IMG/VR virus record: IMGVR_UViG_3300035438_000962
Span: 1-25,049 of that record
Origin: a virus
Strand: one strand, 5' to 3'
Length of the DNA stretch: 25,049 nucleotides
This document shows, piece by piece, positions 1 to 7,535 of the stretch. The translations under genes and the position numbers were made by a program. Position 1 is the first letter of the stretch. The number at the start of each line of letters is the position of its first letter. Below the pieces are notes generated by a model that saw only the letters and a program-made list of their open reading frames with translations, was not told where the DNA came from and did no database searches.

Positions 1-723
1 TGGATAAAAATCTTCACCTTCACCACCTACTAACATGTCATACATTGGGGAATCTTCTTCTAAGTGAATTTCATAGATAGTTTCATCACCACCTTTTTCA
101 TCTTCATACATAGAACCTGATCCACATTCAGAACAATATTCCTTTTCTTTCAAACCAAATCTATCTTCCATAGATTCCTTAATGTAATACTCTACACCAG
201 TTTCATTATCTTTTAAATGAATTCCACCTGCATCCTTAACTACTTCTACTTCATCATCGTCACCCAATTTGTTTTTAAACACATGAATAACTTCTTCGTC
301 AGAAGCACCTGTTAAGTCTAACACTTCCTCTTCGTCATCACCCATATCCATCATATCGAAATTAAGTTCTGGTTCATCATCATCTTCTTCACCAGCGTCT
401 AAATCTAGATCAACATCTAAATCTAAATCAACAGGTTCTTCAGAGTCTTCTTCTTCAGAGTCTAATTCTAATTCTGTTTCGGGTTCTTCGACACCTTCTT
501 CATTGTCAAGATCTAACTCAACTTCATCATCTTTGGATCCTTCTAAATCAATATCGTCCACTTCTTCTTCATCTTGTTCTTTTAAAGATGACTCAACGAT
601 ACTCTCAATTTCTCTCGACAAGTGTGCCGAAAGCATTTCTTTCGTGTTGGCTTTTAAGGCATCCTCAATAGACTTAGCTTCTAGCAAAGCCTCTTCGATG
701 ATATTTTTCTTTTTTTCAGCCAT
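1..723 (-). CDS. Prohead core/scaffold-like acidic protein (partial, C-terminus beyond left edge)
   Basis: The reading frame starts at ATG 723 and stays open to base 1, giving 241 residues without a stop. The first 45 residues are predicted helical and mixed charge. Residues about 48 to 140 are an extreme Asp/Glu-rich tract; after that comes a more ordered part with a C-x-x-C pair (C197, C200) that could be half of a zinc site. It directly follows the gp21-like protease gene, which is where T4 has gene 22, the major prohead scaffold, ahead of the major capsid gene. Several (L/I)-x-E sites lie near the N-terminus (IIE, LLE, IVE, LKE), as expected of a scaffold destroyed by a gp21-type protease. 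The scaffold role is inferred from position, acidity and these sites, not from recognised homology; a different acidic virion protein is possible. Confidence 0.6.
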   Translation of the reverse strand, partial: MAEKKKNIIEEALLEAKSIEDALKANTKEMLSAHLSREIESIVESSLKEQDEEEVDDIDLEGSKDDEVELDLDNEEGVEEPETELELDSEEEDSEEPVDLDLDVDLDLDAGEEDDDEPELNFDMMDMGDDEEEVLDLTGASDEEVIHVFKNKLGDDDEVEVVKDAGGIHLKDNETGVEYYIKESMEDRFGLKEKEYCSECGSGSMYEDEKGGDETIYEIHLEEDSPMYDMLVGGEGEDFYP

Positions 724-778
724 TTTGTTTTTTTTAAAATTTTATTATTTAAATTATTGTAAACGCAATTTTGCATTC

Positions 779-791
779 TATTATAAATATA
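779..791 (-). promoter_or_regulatory. AT-rich promoter-like box before the scaffold-like gene
   Basis: On the minus strand this reads TATATTTATAATA. The same 13 bases stand upstream of the protease gene (1526..1538). It lies 55 bases before ATG 723, farther than in the other cases. The promoter role is inferred from recurrence only. Confidence 0.4.
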
Positions 792-819
792 CTATTTTTC
801 GAAAAAGTTTATTTTTTTT

Positions 820-1509
820 TTAATCAAGTAAGAAATTTGTTAAACTATCTTTAAGATTGTCCACATTTTTTTTATTTTTTGATTCCGACATTTGTTGTTC
901 TTTAGATGGTTCTTCACTATAAATCCAAGACCCTGGAGTTGATGGTGACGTAACCACATCCCAACAGATTAATTCATAATCATCTTGAACTACGTTTCTA
1001 CCATTTTCTTTTTCTAATGATCCAACACCTCTAGATGACACACCAATCTTTAATCCTTTTCTTATATAGTTGGCTACTCTGTCACCCTCACAAGATATGA
1101 TACCTTGATTAACAAATCCTGGTGACATTATAATTTCTAACTTACCCATCAGTACATTACCTTCCCACCATAAATCGATTACATTATGTGAAATTCTACT
1201 TACGGCAACAATAGATGATTCAGGATGATCCGCCTCACCTAATGCTCTTTTTTCTTTAATTAGTTTTAGATAGTTTTCTGCCTCTCTTCTTAGTATGGCT
1301 TCGGGATATACTCTTTCATTTTTGTTTTCTACTCCATATTTTTGTAATACGGCATAAACAACTAAGGGCTCCTCTATAATGGGTTGCCCTTGAGTTAGTT
1401 TATTTACTTCGTTAACGAAATTTCTATTATCTTTAGGTGAAATGTAACCTGCGTCATATTCGACAAGAATACCTTTCTTTTTTACTTCATTTTTTTTTAA
1501 AATCTCCAT
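820..1509 (-). CDS. Prohead core protease, T4 gp21-like
   Basis: This is the serine protease that matures the prohead by cutting scaffold, capsid and internal proteins after (L/I)-x-E sequences (known for the T4 gp21 family). The 229-residue length is close to that of T4 gp21. Visible family marks are LGEADHP with the probable catalytic His95, the following strand-rich segment (ISHNVIDLWWEGNVLMGKLEI, in two runs around residues 106 to 126), and GVSSRG at 156 to 161 with the probable nucleophile Ser158 or Ser159. A WDVVTSPSTPG segment follows at 183 to 193. The last 35 residues are polar and probably a removable tail. It sits between the portal side and the scaffold-like gene, as in T4 (20-67-68-21-22). 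The start at 1509 is preceded by an AT-rich box at 1526..1538 and has no Shine-Dalgarno sequence. Confidence 0.9.
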   Translation of the reverse strand: MEILKKNEVKKKGILVEYDAGYISPKDNRNFVNEVNKLTQGQPIIEEPLVVYAVLQKYGVENKNERVYPEAILRREAENYLKLIKEKRALGEADHPESSIVAVSRISHNVIDLWWEGNVLMGKLEIIMSPGFVNQGIISCEGDRVANYIRKGLKIGVSSRGVGSLEKENGRNVVQDDYELICWDVVTSPSTPGSWIYSEEPSKEQQMSESKNKKNVDNLKDSLTNFLLD

Positions 1510-1525
1510 AATAGTGATATAGTTT

Positions 1526-1538
1526 TATTATAAATATA
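1526..1538 (-). promoter_or_regulatory. AT-rich promoter-like box before the protease gene
   Basis: Minus strand TATATTTATAATA, identical over 13 bases to the box before the scaffold-like gene. Its 3' end is 16 bases before ATG 1509. The promoter role is inference from the repeated position before genes. Confidence 0.45.
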
Positions 1539-1555
1539 TCACTATACTAAAAAAA

Positions 1556-1993
1556 TTATTTTTTGGTTTTATGGAATTTAAAAATGGAGTTATTCTCTAG
1601 ACAATTATCTATTACATTATATATAATGTTTTTTGTTGCCTCAATAAGTAATGGTTGGTTTATGGGTAAACCCTTTTTTTGGAATAGTGTTATTTCACAT
1701 GACATAAAACTTCTTTTATTGATATCAAATCCTGAAGTCCTCATGTCCAAATCTACAATATATTTATCATTATGAAATAAATTTATATTGAGATTGTTAT
1801 TTAAATTTTGTTTTATTTTCTTTCTTATATTACTTAAAAAAGTAGTATAATTTTGTTCTTTTTCATTTTCAATTATCTCTCCCCACGCAGTAAAGTTTAA
1901 ATACAAACTTTTTGATTCTTTATTATTTACTGTCCCTATTTTAGTTTTATAGTTGTCTAATAAATCTAATTTTAATTCTTTTCCTAATTTCAT
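1556..1993 (-). CDS. Unknown 145-residue head-module protein
   Basis: I do not recognise this protein. It is 145 residues, Asn/Lys/Ile-rich, with no signal peptide or membrane segment. An N-terminal helical part (1 to 70) is followed by alternating hydrophobic residues that suggest strands (residues 75 to 105) and a C-terminal amphipathic helix with a basic end (HKTKK). It lies between the portal and protease genes; T4 has the prohead core proteins gp67 and gp68 (about 80 and 141 residues) at this place, so a core or head-assembly role is a reasonable guess from position and size. It is separated from the gene before it by a clear terminator (2071..2094) and has its own upstream TATAAATA, so it may begin a transcription unit with the protease and scaffold-like genes. 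Confidence 0.65.
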   Translation of the reverse strand: MKLGKELKLDLLDNYKTKIGTVNNKESKSLYLNFTAWGEIIENEKEQNYTTFLSNIRKKIKQNLNNNLNINLFHNDKYIVDLDMRTSGFDINKRSFMSCEITLFQKKGLPINQPLLIEATKNIIYNVIDNCLENNSIFKFHKTKK

Positions 1994-2016
1994 TAATTTT
2001 CCTTATCATATCTTGT

Positions 2017-2024
2017 TATTTATA
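2017..2024 (-). promoter_or_regulatory. T4-late-type promoter box TATAAATA
   Basis: The minus strand reads TATAAATA, exactly the -10 consensus of T4 late promoters, 23 bases before ATG 1993 and just downstream of a terminator. Overlapping it farther upstream, TTTG, 20 bases and TATACTTT (minus strand, roughly 2036..2067) weakly resembles a host promoter. AT-rich chance matches are common, so this is moderate evidence. Confidence 0.4.
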
Positions 2025-2070
2025 ATTTAATAAAGTATACGGAAAAATATGGGTGATGTCAAATTACAAT

Positions 2071-2094
2071 AAAAAAACCCTCATATGAGGGTTT
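2071..2094 (-). terminator. Rho-independent terminator
   Basis: A perfect 20-base palindrome (2075..2094, core ccctcatatgaggg) is followed on the minus strand by seven T residues. It lies five bases beyond the stop codon of the 2100..2870 gene, so it should end the terminase-portal transcript. Because the stem is a palindrome it could also fold on the plus strand, but the T-run favours minus. Confidence 0.85.
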
Positions 2095-2099
2095 AATAT

Positions 2100-2870
2100 T
2101 TATTCGTTATCGATTGTTTCTTTTAGGTTATATAATTTGATTACATCATTATGGTAATCGTCTTTTTTATATTCAGTAGTTAATAACTTATCTTTTACTT
2201 TCAATAATTTATCTTTTAAATCTAAATCTATATTCTCATTTAATTTTTTATCTATTGAATCAATACATTCTCTCTTTAAATTATTTACAGTATTTACTTT
2301 ATCTTCATTTTCACCGTTTAAAATACTTTTAATAATTTTTTTCTCCGATTCAGTAATTTCACTATATTTTTCATTAAATTTATTAACCATTATTTTAGTT
2401 AATATACTTGGAGATATATCTATTGTATCTGTGTGTTCCGTAACTTCTGATTTAGTTACCATACGATCAACTAATCTATTAAGAGACTCATTAAAAATTT
2501 CTATGTTGGAAGGATTCTTTTTTATCGTACTTAAATATGATATATCAGAATAAAAACTATTATTTTCTTTGGTTATTTTTTTCCCTTTTAAAAGATTAGA
2601 TAATATTACATTACCCTCAGTAAGTTCTTTCTTATTAATACCTTTAAGTAAATTAATATTTTCTTTTATATATTCTTTTGCCACATCCCTATCATCAAAT
2701 TTTCTACTCTCTAAATTTTTAAAAATTAGAAATTGATCTTTAAGAGATTTATTTTCTTTTAGTGCTTTAATAAAAGTAGAAAATAATTTTTTACCTTTTT
2801 CATCTTTTTTTATTATTGATTCTAAGATAATTTTTTTAAACGTATCTTTTATATTACCAAAATTTTCCAT
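2100..2870 (-). CDS. Unknown helical, highly charged head-module protein (possible prohead core protein)
   Basis: The 256 residues are almost entirely Lys/Glu/Asp/Asn/Ile/Leu with few Gly or Pro, so the protein should be nearly all helical. There is no signal peptide or membrane segment. It lies directly behind the portal gene, where T4 has the small prohead core genes 67 and 68, and it starts with a helix that contains I-L-E (residues 15 to 17), a possible gp21-type cleavage site. I infer a prohead core or internal role from position and composition; no family is recognised. The gene starts at ATG 2870, 39 bases after the portal stop, with an ATATTTAT box 14 bases ahead, and is followed by a strong terminator. 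Confidence 0.65.
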   Translation of the reverse strand: MENFGNIKDTFKKIILESIIKKDEKGKKLFSTFIKALKENKSLKDQFLIFKNLESRKFDDRDVAKEYIKENINLLKGINKKELTEGNVILSNLLKGKKITKENNSFYSDISYLSTIKKNPSNIEIFNESLNRLVDRMVTKSEVTEHTDTIDISPSILTKIMVNKFNEKYSEITESEKKIIKSILNGENEDKVNTVNNLKRECIDSIDKKLNENIDLDLKDKLLKVKDKLLTTEYKKDDYHNDVIKLYNLKETIDNE

Positions 2871-2873
2871 AAG

Positions 2874-2892
2874 TATTTTTATTAATAAATAT
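2874..2892 (-). promoter_or_regulatory. AT-rich promoter-like box before the 2100..2870 gene
   Basis: Minus strand ATATTTATTAATAAAAATA. The ATATTTAT part ends 14 bases before ATG 2870, the usual spacing of this box in the window. Confidence 0.4.
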
Positions 2893-2909
2893 TGATTAAA
2901 TATAAAAAA

Positions 2910-4808
2910 TTAGTCAATCATACTATCTATTTGTTTTGTTATTTCACTTATCTTAGAATTAAGTATGTCTGCACCATCCTCAAACTTATCTAAATTGTAG
3001 ATATTTTCATTTTTATCTAAGCTTTCAGTCAATTTTCTAAGGTACATCCCTTGATATTTTTTTATTTTTTCTTTATATTTTTTTTCGTTTATTTCTAATA
3101 ATAAATTTTCTTTTTTCTTTATAGACTCTTCTGTAGGTGCTGCCGCTCCAGCATCCGCTTCAGGTGCTGCTCCAGCATCCATTTCAGGTGCCGCCCCACC
3201 AGCATCACCACCAGCAGCAGCCGCATCTCCACCTGCTTCTCCACCACCTGCACCCGCAACTAATGCATCAAAATCACCATATAATCTATCTACTCTATCG
3301 AATATACCTGTTTTCTTTATAACTTCTGCAGTTTGTTCCATTTCAGCAGCCGCAGCTTTTTCTAATCTCTGTTGTTCTAAGTCATTTCTTATTTCTTCCT
3401 CAGACATACCTAATATATCTTTTTTAGCTCTAGTCATAGACATTGCACCAAACCCATTACCCGCATCTGATACGGCATCTTTATATAGTGTCACTCTTAA
3501 TTGAGTCTGTTCCACTTTAAGCATTTCTGCTTGTGTTGAAGGGTTATTCAACGTCAAAGTAAAGTTTTCTAACTCATCCTCCAACCCTAAAATATATAAA
3601 TGTATGATAGCAATTTTATTTAACTCCTGTAACATTGATTGTTGTATCCTATTTATTGTTCTAGCAAATCTAATATCTTGTAGGGCTAAGTTTTTTCCAT
3701 CTCCATTAACCTCCTCAAAACCTAAAAATGGTTTAGGTACTCTTAGTGCAGTAAATAATTTTTTCTGTAAGTATTGAATATCCGCTATTTCAGATAAATT
3801 AGTAGCTCCTGCTAATGTTTCTATAGGACTAGGTGCGTTTACATCTCTAACAGGTATAAAATAATCCTGATCCTGTGCCATCTGATTGTATCTTGTATCT
3901 ATTTGTCCTGTCTTTTGATCAATTACTGCACTCCTCTTAAAATTATTTGCAATTTTATTAACGTAAGCTGGTACATCCTGCTCATCGATGTTACCCACAT
4001 ATATTTTAAATATTCTTCTCTCTGGTGCCCTAGTTACTCTATAAATTAACATAGCGTCTTCAGATAATAATAATTGTTTCCAAATACGTCTTGCCTTTTC
4101 TAACATAGAAGTACCATAAGGTAATCTTCTATCATCACCTAATAACCTAAAATGTGCAACTTGCCACGCATTGAATTCTATATCTCTCTGACCCCAAACA
4201 AATTTAACGGGATTAAATTTATCCGTATCCATATTCATAGAGTTTTCACCAAAACCTTCATTTTCTTTTCTTGCAATCTCAATATTTGGTAATTGTTTAA
4301 CACCCATAATACCTTCTTCACTATCTATATTAAGAAATAGAAAATTATCCCCATATTTACAAGTATTTCTAGTCCACATAGGTAAAGAAGTATGAATATC
4401 TAATCTATTGAAAAATAAATCTTCTAATATTCTTCTTACTCTTTTACTTTCAGAAAAAATAGTTACCATTTTATTTTCTGAATTTAATGTAGTTGATTCT
4501 TCCATCATAATATCTAAAGCTGCAGAAATCTCTGGAAAAAATTCCATACCCTCAAAATCCGCATAGGATGCCAATCTTGTAGTTTCATAATAGACTGAGT
4601 GTTGATAAATCTCATTATCAACCTTCTGCCACATATTAGAAAGGTAGGAATCTTGTTGTTTTTTTAACTTCTCAAAGTCGTATTCCTCCTTTGATTTTGT
4701 TCTCAATAATTCTTTATCGTTTATAGAATATCTTGATTTATTTTGTTCTCTTTTTACTTCTGGACCAAATAAATTACTTAATTGCTGGAATATTGTTTTT
4801 TTTGCCAT
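2910..4808 (-). CDS. Portal vertex protein, T4 gp20-like, with long Ala/Gly-rich C-terminal extension
   Basis: The portal dodecamer forms the DNA entry channel, starts prohead assembly and docks the terminase. The order of conserved pieces fits T4 gp20: an N-terminal segment with IYQHSVYYETTRLASYADF (about 67 to 85), FPEISAALDIMMEE (about 92 to 105), MWTRNTCKYGDNFLFLN, a WQVAHFRLLGDD motif, then the stem/clip region with VTRAPERRIFKIYVGNI and a long C-terminal helical crown. The length is 632 residues against about 524 in T4. The extra part is a low-complexity Ala/Gly/Asp/Glu linker at about 515 to 560 followed by a charged helical tail of about 70 residues. The neighbours (terminase before, protease after) confirm the call. 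The start at 4808 is chosen because the N-terminus MAKKTIFQQL fits and a box lies 27 bases ahead. Confidence 0.93.
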   Translation of the reverse strand: MAKKTIFQQLSNLFGPEVKREQNKSRYSINDKELLRTKSKEEYDFEKLKKQQDSYLSNMWQKVDNEIYQHSVYYETTRLASYADFEGMEFFPEISAALDIMMEESTTLNSENKMVTIFSESKRVRRILEDLFFNRLDIHTSLPMWTRNTCKYGDNFLFLNIDSEEGIMGVKQLPNIEIARKENEGFGENSMNMDTDKFNPVKFVWGQRDIEFNAWQVAHFRLLGDDRRLPYGTSMLEKARRIWKQLLLSEDAMLIYRVTRAPERRIFKIYVGNIDEQDVPAYVNKIANNFKRSAVIDQKTGQIDTRYNQMAQDQDYFIPVRDVNAPSPIETLAGATNLSEIADIQYLQKKLFTALRVPKPFLGFEEVNGDGKNLALQDIRFARTINRIQQSMLQELNKIAIIHLYILGLEDELENFTLTLNNPSTQAEMLKVEQTQLRVTLYKDAVSDAGNGFGAMSMTRAKKDILGMSEEEIRNDLEQQRLEKAAAAEMEQTAEVIKKTGIFDRVDRLYGDFDALVAGAGGGEAGGDAAAAGGDAGGAAPEMDAGAAPEADAGAAAPTEESIKKKENLLLEINEKKYKEKIKKYQGMYLRKLTESLDKNENIYNLDKFEDGADILNSKISEITKQIDSMID

Positions 4809-4828
4809 TATACTGTTATCTTTATTAC

Positions 4829-4844
4829 TATTATAATAAATATC
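4829..4844 (-). promoter_or_regulatory. AT-rich promoter-like box before the portal gene
   Basis: Minus strand GATATTTATTATAATA, containing ATATTTAT and an overlapping TATAAT. It lies about 20 bases ahead of ATG 4808. Confidence 0.45.
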
Positions 4845-4862
4845 TTAAAAAATTAAATGTTA

Positions 4863-6650
4863 TCACAACCCAAATAACCAATTAAATTCACCACTGTCAT
4901 TAGATTCATTATTTTGTTTTGGGTGATATGTAGGTGTATTGGTATAAAATGGGTTAACGTAACTATCATTCGTCAAAGTATTAGTGGGTTTATTAGATAC
5001 TGCAACCCAACTCTCTAACATCGCCTTAGTTTGTTTTTCAACTTGTTCTAATTTTTTAAATGAAGTCTGAACTACAAAAATACACATAGCGAATGCCATA
5101 ATAATATCATCGTGATAACTATCCATATGATCTGGTCTACCATTTCTATAAACAAATGTCCTTAGTTCGGAAATCATTCTTTGTGATCTTATAATGGTTT
5201 TATTTTCCCTTACATGTTCTTCCAATTCCGATACCATCTGTAATCTACTATTACCAACATTAAATCCAGGTATTTTTTCACCTTCTTTAAACTTTATCTT
5301 AGAATATTTTTCAGTTAATTTTCTACTTTTTGGATCATCATAATGTAAAAATTTATAATCCATTTCTATTAGTTTTAAAACTGTTGCAACCCCCATACCA
5401 CCAGTAATATCTATAATAGTATAAGCGTTATACATATTACCATATTTATAAACTATTTCTGCCAATAAATCAGGTGGTAGTTTATATTGAAACTCAGCAA
5501 CTTGTTCTAAATTGTTGAAGTCTAGTATTACTATTGTAGAACTATCTTTACCATCTCCCCTACTAACGTCCACACCCATAATATATTTATGTCCGACTTC
5601 AGGTTTTTTCCATATCCACATAACCTTTTCTAGTTCTGCAACAAACTCTGGATCTCTAACATTATTTTCCTCATGAAAAGTAATAAATTCATCTTCTACG
5701 ACATTACCCCCTGATCCAATAAATGAAACGTCAAGTTCTTGTGCAATTTTTTTGGCATCTCCCATATCTGCCGACATCTCATCATACCAAGGGGATAAAG
5801 GTTTCCACCCATCTTTTACCATAACTTCATAGTATTCTATGGTTGACTCATCTGTTTCATAAATATTTTCTAAATATTCCCATCTTAATCTAGTCCTATC
5901 TAATGTATTACATTCTATTCTTTCGTCTTCACCCCTTCTCCAATATAAACCTCTATTATATCTTACGTCTTGATACCATTTCATCTCAACAATATTAAAA
6001 TTATTGTCTTTTTTCTTTGCCCCATCATAAGTTTTATAATATAATGGATCCATACCGTTTGGTGTGGAAATTAATGATATTTTACCACCTGTACCTAAAG
6101 ATGCTAACGCAGCACCAAAAACCTCTGAACCATTATCAATAAATGCTGCCTCATCCATAACTAAAAAGGTTGGTGTAAAACCCCTTAACGCATCCTTAGA
6201 TGTCGCAACTGCCCTGATTTCACAACCATTAGACTTTAGTTTTAAATGTCCTTTTGAATTAATCTCTAAATAATCTTGCCCTTCTTCTAACCCCCAAACC
6301 CAATAAGGTATCTGATCTAAAAATTCTTTAATTTTTTTAAGAAATTCTTGTGCCAATGCTTGTTTATTGGCTAATATTAAAACTTTGTGTGGGTTATCAG
6401 GATCACCAAATCCAGATTTAACTGCAATATATGCCGCAGTAGTAGTTGACACTCCTGCCTGTCGAGGTTTGGTTACTAAATTACGGTTATACTTTTCATA
6501 TGATCTAATTATTTCTTTTTGTTTATAAAATAATTTAAATGGTACATTACCACTTTGGGTTAAATCAAACGTCTTTAAAAAAGTTTCTATTGCGTAAATT
6601 GGATCACCTAAACTACGAGCATATACTTTTAATTGTTCCGCTCTTTCCAT
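4863..6650 (-). CDS. Terminase large subunit (DNA packaging ATPase-nuclease), T4 gp17-like
   Basis: This is the motor that pumps DNA through the portal and cuts the concatemer at headful. The 595 residues match the usual size (T4 gp17 is 610). The ATPase half shows a Walker A-like RQAGVSTT at 63 to 70, Walker B LVMDEA at 163 to 168 and the coupling motif STPNG at 195 to 199. The RNase H-like nuclease half shows the acidic triad D361 in GVDVSRGDG, D414 in IIDITGG and D514 or D515 in SYHDD. The gene is followed after 54 bases by the portal gene, without the tail sheath and tube genes that T4 has between genes 17 and 20. No small terminase subunit is recognisable in the window. An ATATTTAT box stands 13 bases before ATG 6650. 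Confidence 0.96.
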   Translation of the reverse strand: MERAEQLKVYARSLGDPIYAIETFLKTFDLTQSGNVPFKLFYKQKEIIRSYEKYNRNLVTKPRQAGVSTTTAAYIAVKSGFGDPDNPHKVLILANKQALAQEFLKKIKEFLDQIPYWVWGLEEGQDYLEINSKGHLKLKSNGCEIRAVATSKDALRGFTPTFLVMDEAAFIDNGSEVFGAALASLGTGGKISLISTPNGMDPLYYKTYDGAKKKDNNFNIVEMKWYQDVRYNRGLYWRRGEDERIECNTLDRTRLRWEYLENIYETDESTIEYYEVMVKDGWKPLSPWYDEMSADMGDAKKIAQELDVSFIGSGGNVVEDEFITFHEENNVRDPEFVAELEKVMWIWKKPEVGHKYIMGVDVSRGDGKDSSTIVILDFNNLEQVAEFQYKLPPDLLAEIVYKYGNMYNAYTIIDITGGMGVATVLKLIEMDYKFLHYDDPKSRKLTEKYSKIKFKEGEKIPGFNVGNSRLQMVSELEEHVRENKTIIRSQRMISELRTFVYRNGRPDHMDSYHDDIIMAFAMCIFVVQTSFKKLEQVEKQTKAMLESWVAVSNKPTNTLTNDSYVNPFYTNTPTYHPKQNNESNDSGEFNWLFGL

Positions 6651-6657
6651 AACATTT

Positions 6658-6671
6658 TATTATATAAATAT
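6658..6671 (-). promoter_or_regulatory. AT-rich promoter-like box before the terminase gene
   Basis: Minus strand ATATTTATATAATA with an overlapping TATAAT. The ATATTTAT part ends 13 bases before ATG 6650. Confidence 0.45.
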
Positions 6672-6680
6672 GGTTATCCC

Positions 6681-7532
6681 TTAAAAAGTAACTAAATTAC
6701 CTTTTTCCCATTCTTCATAATTTGGTCCAATAGTATAGGTGGTGATTTTACCTGAACCTATTTTTTCTATAATACCTGACTTATTTAATGCACTCCAAAA
6801 CGTAGCATGTTGTCCACCACCTAAAGGTGAACCAATATATCTTAAAAAACCTGTTTTTGTTTTTATTTTTTCTGATGGATCTTTTAAGTAATTAATTACA
6901 TCTCTAACCATAGAATTTTCTCTCCTATTAAAAGTGAATCCTTTCTCTTTTAGTATCAACAATAAATTATTTTCTTCCGCATATTTTTTAATGACATGAA
7001 ATAACCTTTCTTTATATCTTTTACCTAATTTATCAGTTATGATTGATAATTGTCTTATCGCCTCTTTTGGTGGGTACTCATTAAACATTAATTTTGCCAC
7101 ATCATTAACTGAAACGTCAATAAATTCATATAGTAAATTATTTTTATACCAGTAGGGTAGTTTCAATTTTAAATTTAATAATTTATAAAAATTATTTATA
7201 ACATCCTTCCTATTTTTAAATAATAAAATAGAGTGTCTGTCAACAACATAGTCAAAAATACTTATTATATTATTTTTATCCTTATAATATGAATTAATAA
7301 AATACCCAGATAATATTTTTCCTAAAAAAATATCATATAATTCATCATCATTTTCTATCGCAGATAGTGAATCACTATCATTATAATCGAATACACTAAA
7401 GTAATAATCAAAGAATTGATCTGGATGAACAAACCTCCCCCTTTTTACAAATTGTTTGAATTCATCGATTCCATCTTCATTATTCTCAGATAATAGTTTT
7501 CTATATTGATTTTCGGTTATAATTATTTTCAT
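6681..7532 (-). CDS. Unknown protein with N-terminal LxE targeting-like peptide and C-terminal winged-helix-like part
   Basis: I do not recognise the family. The N-terminus MKIIITENQYRKLLSE is nearly the same as that of the leucine-rich-repeat protein at 22939..24567 and ends in L14-S15-E16, a gp21-type cleavage site. The middle (20 to 200) is helical, Asn/Lys/Tyr-rich. The last about 75 residues (DVINYLKDP, TGFLRYIGSPLGGGQHATF, SALNKSGIIEKIGSGK, YTIGPNYEEW) look like a small winged-helix or DNA-binding fold: helix, helix, then a strand hairpin; this is inference. Start 7532 is three bases after the stop of the preceding gene (7536..8573), so the two are co-transcribed. A role as an internal head protein that may touch DNA is plausible from the leader and fold, but not proven. 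Confidence 0.65.
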   Translation of the reverse strand: MKIIITENQYRKLLSENNEDGIDEFKQFVKRGRFVHPDQFFDYYFSVFDYNDSDSLSAIENDDELYDIFLGKILSGYFINSYYKDKNNIISIFDYVVDRHSILLFKNRKDVINNFYKLLNLKLKLPYWYKNNLLYEFIDVSVNDVAKLMFNEYPPKEAIRQLSIITDKLGKRYKERLFHVIKKYAEENNLLLILKEKGFTFNRRENSMVRDVINYLKDPSEKIKTKTGFLRYIGSPLGGGQHATFWSALNKSGIIEKIGSGKITTYTIGPNYEEWEKGNLVTF

Positions 7533-7535
7533 ACA

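Noticed and set aside
503-823. Plus-strand frame of 106 residues, Ser-rich
   Set aside because: It is the mirror of the Asp/Glu codons of the minus-strand scaffold-like gene; Ser-rich shadows of this type recur opposite every acidic gene (e.g. 12661..12954).
3137-3322. Plus-strand His/Leu/Gln-rich frame
   Set aside because: Antisense of the Ala/Gly-rich linker of the portal gene; repetitive and without a start context.
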